From positions 1-5,799 of the forward strand of contig CACZPC010000130.1 of the NCBI GenBank assembly GCA_902782985.1: 5,799 bases of DNA, given 5' to 3'. Shown here piece by piece: positions 1 to 3,844 of this stretch. Within the stretch, counting starts at the first letter, position 1. Each line of letters begins with the position of its first letter. Below the pieces are notes generated by a model. It saw nothing but the letters and a program-made list of their open reading frames with translations. It ran no database searches and was not told the DNA's origin. The translations under genes were made by a program, and so were the position numbers. The stretch is from Oscillospiraceae bacterium. Lineage in GTDB: Bacteria > Bacillota > Clostridia > Saccharofermentanales > Saccharofermentanaceae.

Positions 1-37
1 AAATACCGCACCCTCCGTAGCGGAAGATGCGGCACTT
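1..37 (-). terminator. Probable terminator hairpin after the acid-CoA ligase gene
   Basis: Positions 1-10 and 28-37 form the outer stem. Read as minus-strand RNA it gives ten pairs, including two G-U wobbles; read as plus-strand RNA these two become A-C mismatches, so the structure favours the minus strand. An inner 4-bp helix (14-17 with 21-24) closes a TAG loop. It lies 20 bases beyond the ligase stop codon. The expected U-tract would begin at or beyond the window edge, so only part of the signal can be seen. Confidence 0.55.
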
Positions 38-57
38 TTGTCATCCGTATTATCAGA

Positions 58-1692
58 TCAGTCCTGATTCTCGAAGTCTACCAGGTGCTCCTGGCCGTAA
101 AGCCTTCTGAGCTTGGGCTTTTCGATCTTACCTGTAGCATTTCGAAGAACGGGAGCGAAGATTATCTTACGAGGTCTCTTGTATCTGGGAAGCTGAAGGC
201 AGAATTCGTTTACCTCATCCTCCGTAAGGCTCATGCCTTCCTTGACCTCTATGATAGCGCCCTCGATCTCGCCGAGTCTCTTGTCGGGAAGACCGATGAC
301 AGCCGCATCCTTGATAGCATTATTCTTCATAAGGAAGTCTTCGATCTCGACAGGGTAGAGATTCTCACCGCCGCAGACGATGACATCCTTCTTACGGTCA
401 ACGAGATAGATGAATCCGTCCTCATCCTGACGGCCCATATCGCCTGTAAGGAGCCAGCCGTCCTTGAGGACTTCGTTAGTAGCTTCTTCGTTATTGTAGT
501 AGCAGACCATTACGCCGTCGCCCTTGACACAGAGTTCGCCGACTTCGCCCTGCTTAACGATCTCGCCCTTCTCATCGATGATCTTGCATTCCCAGCCGTA
601 TCCGGGAAGACCGATGGCACCTACCTTGTGTACATTCTCGACACCGAGGTGTACGCAGCCGGGACCGATGGATTCGGAAAGACCGTAATTCGTGTCATAC
701 TGGTGATTGGGAAAGTACTCGAGCCATCTCTTGATAAGTGATTTGGGAACGGGCTGAGCACCGATATGCATAAGTCTCCACTGATCGAGTTTGTAGTCAC
801 TGAGCTTTACGTCTCCTCGGTCCAAAGCATCGAGGATATCCTGTGCCCACGGTACAAGAAGCCATACGATGGTGCAGTGCTCATCTGAAGCTGCCTGAAG
901 GATATACTGAGGCTTTGTGCCCTTAAGGAGTACTGCCTTGGATCCTGCCACGAGGCTGCCCATCCAGTGCATCTTAGCGCCTGTGTGGTAAAGGGGCGGG
1001 ATACAGAGGAAGCAGTCATCTCTTCCGGTGGAATGATGCTTCTGCTCTACTGCAGCTGCATGCATAAGGCTTCTGTGCTTATGAAGGATAGCCTTGGGGA
1101 AGCCGGTGGTGCCGGAGCTGAAATAGATGGCTCCGAAGTCGTCATCCGTGATGGCTACATTAGGAGATGTTCCTGAGTAGTCAGCTGTGAGGGAACGATA
1201 GTCCTCTGCGAATGTGGGACATGTATCTCCTACGAATATAAGTGCTCTGTTCTTGTGAAGCTGAGCTTCGATATTCTCTATACGTCCGATGAATTCGGGA
1301 CCGAAGAAAAGTATATCCAGCTCTGCCAGATTGGAGCAGTAAAGGATCTCATCTGATGTATAACGGAAATTCAATGGTACGGCAATAGCACCTGACTTGA
1401 GGATCCCGAAATAGATAGGAAGCCACTCGAGGCAGTTCATCATGAGGATACCGATCTTGTTGCCCTTCTTGATGCCTCTTGAGATAAGCATGTTTGCAAG
1501 ACGGTTTGCCTTCTCGTCGAAGACCTTCCATGTGATCTCTCTTCTGTATGCCTGAGTATCAGTGGGCTGGATAAGTTCATATTCCTTCCAGGTGACCCTG
1601 GCAGTCTCCTGCTGCTCGGGATTTAATTCGACAAGTGCGACTTCATCGCCGTAAAGCTTAGCGTTTCTTTCCAAATACTCTGTAACAGGCAT
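58..1692 (-). CDS. AMP-forming acyl/acid-CoA ligase (ANL superfamily)
   Basis: This 544-residue cytoplasmic enzyme belongs to the adenylate-forming superfamily. It should activate a carboxylic acid with ATP to an acyl-adenylate and transfer it to coenzyme A. The core motifs are all present: the phosphate-binding loop YFSSGTTGFPKA (about 190-201), YGLSES (336-341), TGD followed by a D-R pair (416-433), KDVIVCGGENLYPVEIE (435-451), and the C-terminal NATGKIEK with the catalytic lysine near 522. Length matches the family. I chose the ATG at 1692 because GAGGAG lies seven bases upstream; a GTG five codons earlier overlaps that site and is unlikely. The N-terminal part repeats a TWK-x-(Y/F)-(E/D) motif at about 34-39 and 54-59, beside the usual A1 region. 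The substrate cannot be read from sequence; medium-chain, branched or aromatic acids are all possible. It is transcribed alone, divergently from the membrane protein gene at 1805. Confidence 0.93.
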   Translation of the reverse strand: MPVTEYLERNAKLYGDEVALVELNPEQQETARVTWKEYELIQPTDTQAYRREITWKVFDEKANRLANMLISRGIKKGNKIGILMMNCLEWLPIYFGILKSGAIAVPLNFRYTSDEILYCSNLAELDILFFGPEFIGRIENIEAQLHKNRALIFVGDTCPTFAEDYRSLTADYSGTSPNVAITDDDFGAIYFSSGTTGFPKAILHKHRSLMHAAAVEQKHHSTGRDDCFLCIPPLYHTGAKMHWMGSLVAGSKAVLLKGTKPQYILQAASDEHCTIVWLLVPWAQDILDALDRGDVKLSDYKLDQWRLMHIGAQPVPKSLIKRWLEYFPNHQYDTNYGLSESIGPGCVHLGVENVHKVGAIGLPGYGWECKIIDEKGEIVKQGEVGELCVKGDGVMVCYYNNEEATNEVLKDGWLLTGDMGRQDEDGFIYLVDRKKDVIVCGGENLYPVEIEDFLMKNNAIKDAAVIGLPDKRLGEIEGAIIEVKEGMSLTEDEVNEFCLQLPRYKRPRKIIFAPVLRNATGKIEKPKLRRLYGQEHLVDFENQD

Positions 1693-1699
1693 TTTGTAA

Positions 1700-1705
1700 C
1701 TCCTC
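1700..1705 (-). promoter_or_regulatory. Ribosome binding site that fixes the ligase start
   Basis: Minus-strand GAGGAG ends seven bases before the ATG at 1692. This is ideal spacing and argues against the upstream GTG at 1705-1707, whose codon overlaps the ribosome site. Confidence 0.85.
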
Positions 1706-1725
1706 ACATTGCTTCTGTAAATATA

Positions 1726-1741
1726 GCGTCTCGGAAGACGC
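1726..1741 (-). other. Stem-loop at the 5' end of the ligase mRNA
   Basis: GCGTCT and AGACGC form a perfect 6-bp stem around a four-base loop (TCCG on the minus strand). The predicted transcription start, a G at about 1742 six to seven bases after the -10 element, places the hairpin at nucleotide +2. A 5'-terminal stem-loop of this kind often protects mRNA from decay. Alternatively the dyad may be a repressor operator at the start site. The sequence alone does not decide between these. Confidence 0.5.
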
Positions 1742-1748
1742 CTTTATG

Positions 1749-1757
1749 AGTATAACA
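1749..1757 (-). promoter_or_regulatory. Extended -10 promoter of the ligase gene
   Basis: The minus strand reads TGTTATACT, an extended -10 element (TGnTATAnT type). No good -35 hexamer is seen 16-18 bases upstream, as is usual for extended -10 promoters. It predicts a start at G1742 and a leader of about 50 bases. The same bases on the plus strand read TATAAC (1751-1756), which could serve as a weak -10 for the divergent membrane protein gene. Confidence 0.6.
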
Positions 1758-1784
1758 GAAAATAAATATATTGCCCTATCATAT

Positions 1785-1790
1785 AAGGGG
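1785..1790 (+). promoter_or_regulatory. Distant ribosome binding site of the YczE-like gene
   Basis: AAGGGG is the only purine-rich ribosome-site-like element before the ATG at 1805, but its spacing of 14 bases is long. The in-frame TAA at 1784-1786 rules out any earlier start. The later in-frame ATG at 1895 has no ribosome site at all, so 1805 is kept, with translation probably modest. Confidence 0.4.
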
Positions 1791-1804
1791 AAAATACAAG
1801 AAAA

Positions 1805-2557
1805 ATGTCATTGCTTTCCAAAATCTCCTCTTTTATCCTCGAAAGGCTCTTCTGCCGTCTTGTGAAAAAGCTTTACCGGCTGTATCATGCCTCCATGCGT
1901 ATCAAAAAACCTGAAAATTTCCTGCCGAGGATAATAATGACGATCGTCGGAGTGCTACTGTGCTCTATCGCCGTCGGCTTCTTTAAATGTGCAAGATTCG
2001 GTGTAGATCCGTTCCAGTGCCTGGCATGGGGACTTTGGGGAAAGATCACTCCGGGACTGTCTTTCGGAACATTCTACATAATGATCAATGTCGTATTGCT
2101 TATCGCGGATCTCTTTCTTGATAAACATTACATAGGCATAGCTACATTTATAAATCTGTTTCTTACGGGATATATAGTGGATTTCTCGGAGAAGGTGATA
2201 TCTCATTTCGCTCCTGATCCGAGCTTTGCGCTTCGCTGCATATTCCTGGGAACAGGCGTACTTGTCATCTGCTTTGCGTCTTCACTTTATATGACGTCGG
2301 ATCTCGGCGTATCGACTTATGATGCGATCCCGATAATCATCTCCAACAGGACCAAGTGGCAGTTCAGATTCGTTCGTATAGGCACTGATATCATCTGTGT
2401 CCTGATCGGTACGATCTGCGTTTATCTCGGAGCCAAGGACGGACAGTATCCCGGAGCCGGCACTATCATATCGGCATTTTTCATGGGACCTCTGGTAGAT
2501 TTCTTCAACAGGAAGTTTGCACGTCCGCTTCTTGCCCGCTTCTCTGATAAGAAATAA
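1805..2557 (+). CDS. YczE/YyaS/YitT-type integral membrane protein
   Basis: This is a 250-residue polytopic inner-membrane protein of the poorly characterised YczE/YyaS/YitT group, for which no transported substrate is established. About six hydrophobic segments are visible, near 41-61, 86-105, 109-126, 143-164, 192-210 and 217-233. The protein shows internal duplication: FGVDPFQ (65-71) matches LGVSTYD (167-173), and ATFINLFLTGYIVDF (113-127) matches GTIISAFFMGPLVDF (219-233). Such inverted or tandem halves suggest a transporter-like fold. The first 30 residues form a basic, amphipathic extension before the family-like core, which begins around MRIKKPENFLPR (31-42). If the internal ATG at 1895 were used, the protein would be 220 residues, but no ribosome site supports that. 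The gene stands alone: the next gene starts 288 bases downstream and the upstream neighbour is divergent. Its stop codon abuts the A-rich edge of the downstream hairpin region. Confidence 0.85.
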   Translation: MSLLSKISSFILERLFCRLVKKLYRLYHASMRIKKPENFLPRIIMTIVGVLLCSIAVGFFKCARFGVDPFQCLAWGLWGKITPGLSFGTFYIMINVVLLIADLFLDKHYIGIATFINLFLTGYIVDFSEKVISHFAPDPSFALRCIFLGTGVLVICFASSLYMTSDLGVSTYDAIPIIISNRTKWQFRFVRIGTDIICVLIGTICVYLGAKDGQYPGAGTIISAFFMGPLVDFFNRKFARPLLARFSDKK

Positions 2558-2559
2558 AC

Positions 2560-2629
2560 AAAAACATAGTGAACTCCTATCCTGATGATCGTTGAAGGAG
2601 GTGATCAGGGATAGGAGTTCCGGGGACTA
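2560..2629 (-). terminator. Long hairpin with minus-strand U-tract
   Basis: Arms 2571-2586 and 2604-2620 form 16 base pairs with a single bulged G in the 2608-2610 run; the loop is 17 bases. TAGT (2567-2570) can also pair with ACTA (2626-2629) across a five-base bulge. On the minus strand a TTTTTG TTT tract follows two bases after this extended stem, so the terminator reads best leftwards. On the plus strand it is followed by CGGGGACTAA with no U-tract, so it is a poor terminator for the upstream membrane protein gene, although it could still protect that mRNA's 3' end. Confidence 0.5.
2595..2606 (+). other. Perfect 12-base Shine-Dalgarno sequence in a hairpin loop, without a start codon
   Basis: AAGGAGGTGATC is fully complementary to the 3' end of 16S rRNA. 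It lies mostly in the loop of the 2571-2620 hairpin. No ATG, GTG or TTG with a usable reading frame stands at normal spacing after it; the nearest ATG (2635) is followed at once by TAA. It is therefore not an ordinary translation start. On the opposite strand the same bases are an anti-Shine-Dalgarno sequence. Confidence 0.7.
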
Positions 2630-2653
2630 AACTTATGTAAGCTTATGACTTCG

Positions 2654-2688
2654 CATACGAGTCGGAGGGTATGGATCTCTCTCGTATG
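2654..2688. repeat. 8-bp inverted repeat (hairpin)
   Basis: CATACGAG (2654-2661) and CTCGTATG (2681-2688) are perfect inverted repeats. Inside, GAG (2665-2667) can pair with CTC (2677-2679). On the plus strand it is followed by ATTTAATTAT, a poor U-tract, so it might be a weak terminator for the membrane protein gene. On the minus strand it lies right at the predicted 5' end of the candidate small RNA, with CCCTCC unpaired or loosely paired. Confidence 0.65.
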
Positions 2689-2693
2689 ATTTA

Positions 2694-2699
2694 ATTATA
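2694..2699 (-). promoter_or_regulatory. Consensus -10 (TATAAT) for the candidate small RNA
   Basis: The minus strand reads TATAAT exactly, in an AT-rich setting. The bases 16-18 upstream (such as ACGGGA) do not resemble TTGACA, and there is no TG extension. It is a possible promoter only; chance occurrence in AT-rich DNA is a real alternative. Confidence 0.3.
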
Positions 2700-2757
2700 A
2701 AGAGCTAATATTGCATTCCCGTGAACGAAGTATGAATAGTTATACCAATATTTCCTC

Positions 2758-2784
2758 AGACTTCTTTAATCTTTGAAGAAGCCT
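2758..2784. repeat. Inverted repeat over the -35 region of the 2846 gene
   Basis: CTTCTT (2761-2766) and AAGAAG (2776-2781) are inverted, with two further outer pairs (AG with CT) beyond one A-C mismatch. The dyad sits just upstream of the extended -10 at 2788-2796, where a repressor or activator could bind. It could also be a chance hairpin; its sequence is of low complexity. Confidence 0.3.
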
Positions 2785-2787
2785 TTA

Positions 2788-2796
2788 TGATATACT
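2788..2796 (+). promoter_or_regulatory. Extended -10 promoter of the two-helix membrane protein gene
   Basis: TGATATACT is an extended -10 element (TGnTATAnT). The bases at -35 (AATCTT with a 17-base spacer) are a poor match. Transcription would start near A2803, giving a leader of about 43 bases. The gene's AGGGGGG ribosome site (2835-2841) is four bases before its ATG. Confidence 0.5.
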
Positions 2797-2845
2797 TGCC
2801 TCAAGTTCGGAAACAGTTATCTTTTCGAAGGTTCAGGGGGGTATC

Positions 2846-3751
2846 ATGGCTTTTATTTCAATGGTATTCGCAACCGTCGGTATCTTCGTGCTCATATGTC
2901 TGATGATATACCTGGGTATCGTGATCATCTCGACGATAACGCTTGATTCCATATGGCTGGTACGTAAGCATAAAAAGAAGAAGACTCATGCTGTACTTAA
3001 AGTATTTGCGGTATTACAGTCGATACAGTTTGTGCTCTTTATCATCATTCCTACAGTCTTAGTCATCATCGGCTGTATCTGGTATTCCGTCGAAAGAGCG
3101 CGTATGCCCGAGACTGCAAGCGAGATCGAAGGGGTGGACTGGTCAAATGCCATCATGGTGGATGATGTGAGATATATCCATTGCCATGATCTGTTCTTCA
3201 AGGTGGATGATATCTCCTCTGATCCGCGATTTACCAAGGCGGCGCTGCTGGGAGGCAGATATGTCTATTCTCTGGAGAATCAGACGGGCTATGATATGTA
3301 TGCAATAATCAATATCAATGAGTCTCATCCGTATATATATGTTCCGGAGGATGCGCAGGACGAGATAATCGAATTCTACACCTATGAAGCGGACAAGGCG
3401 GCGCTGGCGACAAGGTTCAGTATGGATGATCCGTATATGGATCCGGAAAGCGGAGACTATACCGAAGTGGAATTCGATGATGATATTATGGCGGAACTTA
3501 TTGAGTACTCGGACAGCCGGGAGATAGACGGCCGAACGGACTTCAGTGATGTTGATGATTGTATAGGAGTATACCTTGTTTCCGAGGACGGGATATGGGA
3601 TTCGAATATCAGATTAGCTGTTTACGGAGACGGCGAAGCCATGGTCGTCGAAGGAGTCTATGACGGCAAGATCAGCGGTGAGATCATCGAAGACGGTCCT
3701 CTGAAAGATTATGTACAGGCTTTTATCGGGTCATGTGATCATGTCCTGTGA
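2846..3751 (+). CDS. Unrecognised two-helix membrane protein with acidic soluble domain
   Basis: I do not recognise a family for this 301-residue protein. Two long hydrophobic helices are visible, at about 8-33 and 53-79, joined by a strongly basic loop (RKHKKKKTH, 40-48). By the positive-inside rule the loop is cytoplasmic, which puts the C-terminal domain of about 220 residues outside the membrane. That domain is rich in Asp and Glu, with acidic patches at 194-213 and 232-238, and contains little that looks catalytic. It has few cysteines (113, 239 and 297). A start at ATG 2846 is supported by AGGGGGG four bases upstream and by the hydrophobic N-terminus. It has its own predicted promoter and is followed by a separately promoted gene, so it seems to be monocistronic. 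A cell-surface sensing, binding or structural role is possible, but there is no direct evidence. The reading frame itself is convincing: codon use resembles its neighbours, and the protein has clear topology. Confidence 0.8.
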   Translation: MAFISMVFATVGIFVLICLMIYLGIVIISTITLDSIWLVRKHKKKKTHAVLKVFAVLQSIQFVLFIIIPTVLVIIGCIWYSVERARMPETASEIEGVDWSNAIMVDDVRYIHCHDLFFKVDDISSDPRFTKAALLGGRYVYSLENQTGYDMYAIININESHPYIYVPEDAQDEIIEFYTYEADKAALATRFSMDDPYMDPESGDYTEVEFDDDIMAELIEYSDSREIDGRTDFSDVDDCIGVYLVSEDGIWDSNIRLAVYGDGEAMVVEGVYDGKISGEIIEDGPLKDYVQAFIGSCDHVL

Positions 3752-3779
3752 CCGATATGAATAACAAGGATAATTTAGA

Positions 3780-3808
3780 TGGATTGAAGCAGTCAAATGT
3801 AGTATACT
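3780..3808 (+). promoter_or_regulatory. Probable promoter of the GH115 gene
   Basis: A TATACT -10 element (3803-3808) stands 17 bases after TGGATT (3780-3785), a weak -35 matching TTGACA at three positions. The predicted start, near 3815, gives a leader of about 30 bases and falls inside the palindrome at 3805-3820. TATACTTG is also found at the promoter of the preceding gene. Confidence 0.5.
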
Positions 3809-3820
3809 TGTATACAAGTA
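3805..3820. promoter_or_regulatory. Palindromic operator, GntR/FadR type
   Basis: TACTTGTATACAAGTA is a perfect 16-bp palindrome. Its core, TTGTATACAA, fits the general yGTM-KACr pattern known for FadR-subfamily GntR regulators, many of which respond to uronates and related sugar acids. It overlaps the -10 end and the predicted start site of the GH115 gene, the classic place for repression. The regulator itself is not encoded in this window, and its ligand is inferred from the controlled gene: glucuronate, a uronate breakdown product or an aldouronic oligosaccharide. Confidence 0.7.
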
Positions 3821-3828
3821 ATAAACGT

Positions 3829-3834
3829 AAAGGA
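3829..3834 (+). promoter_or_regulatory. Ribosome binding site of the GH115 gene
   Basis: AAAGGA corresponds to the upstream half of the AAAGGAGG consensus. Aligned that way it suits the ATG at 3845 (about eight bases from the GG position) better than the in-frame ATG at 3839, which would be only about two bases away. Confidence 0.55.
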
Positions 3835-3844
3835 ATATATGATC

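Larger units (their letters stand above)
2560..2687 (-). ncRNA. Candidate small RNA with two CCUCC loops (anti-Shine-Dalgarno type)
   Basis: No protein gene explains this gap. Read on the minus strand it has the layout of a small RNA of roughly 125-130 nt. A consensus TATAAT at 2699-2694 predicts a start near 2687. A 5' hairpin follows (2688-2654, loop with CCCTCC), then an unstructured linker and a long terminator hairpin (2620-2571) ending in TTTTTG at the membrane protein stop codon. The second loop region carries GATCACCTCCTT, identical to the anti-Shine-Dalgarno end of 16S rRNA. A CCCC bulge adds a third unpaired C-rich patch. C-rich loops that pair with ribosome sites are an established way of action for Firmicute small RNAs such as RsaE. 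That this region is transcribed at all is inference, and the -35 element is weak. Confidence 0.35.

Noticed and set aside
85..741. Plus-strand 218-codon open frame opposite the ligase gene
   Set aside because: It lies wholly antisense to the conserved C-terminal half of the ligase; its translation shows no family character, and such long shadows are common opposite well-coded genes.
967..1176. Plus-strand 69-codon open frame inside the ligase gene
   Set aside because: It is antisense to the conserved adenylation domain, has no recognisable product, and has no convincing ribosome site.
2645..2689. Possible 14-residue small ORF (ATG to TGA) across the second hairpin
   Set aside because: It has no ribosome site at usable distance; the strong Shine-Dalgarno sequence at 2595-2606 is about 40 bases away, and the frame runs through an inverted repeat.
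1740..2790. GCCTTTATGA occurs at both 1740-1749 and 2781-2790, each next to a TATA element
   Set aside because: A shared 10-mer next to promoters is interesting, but it is short, AT-rich and oriented differently relative to the best-supported promoters; it is probably chance.
3729..3753. GGTCA...TGACC inverted repeat at the end of the 2846 gene
   Set aside because: The stem has only five base pairs with a 15-base loop and no U-tract, so it is not a credible terminator.
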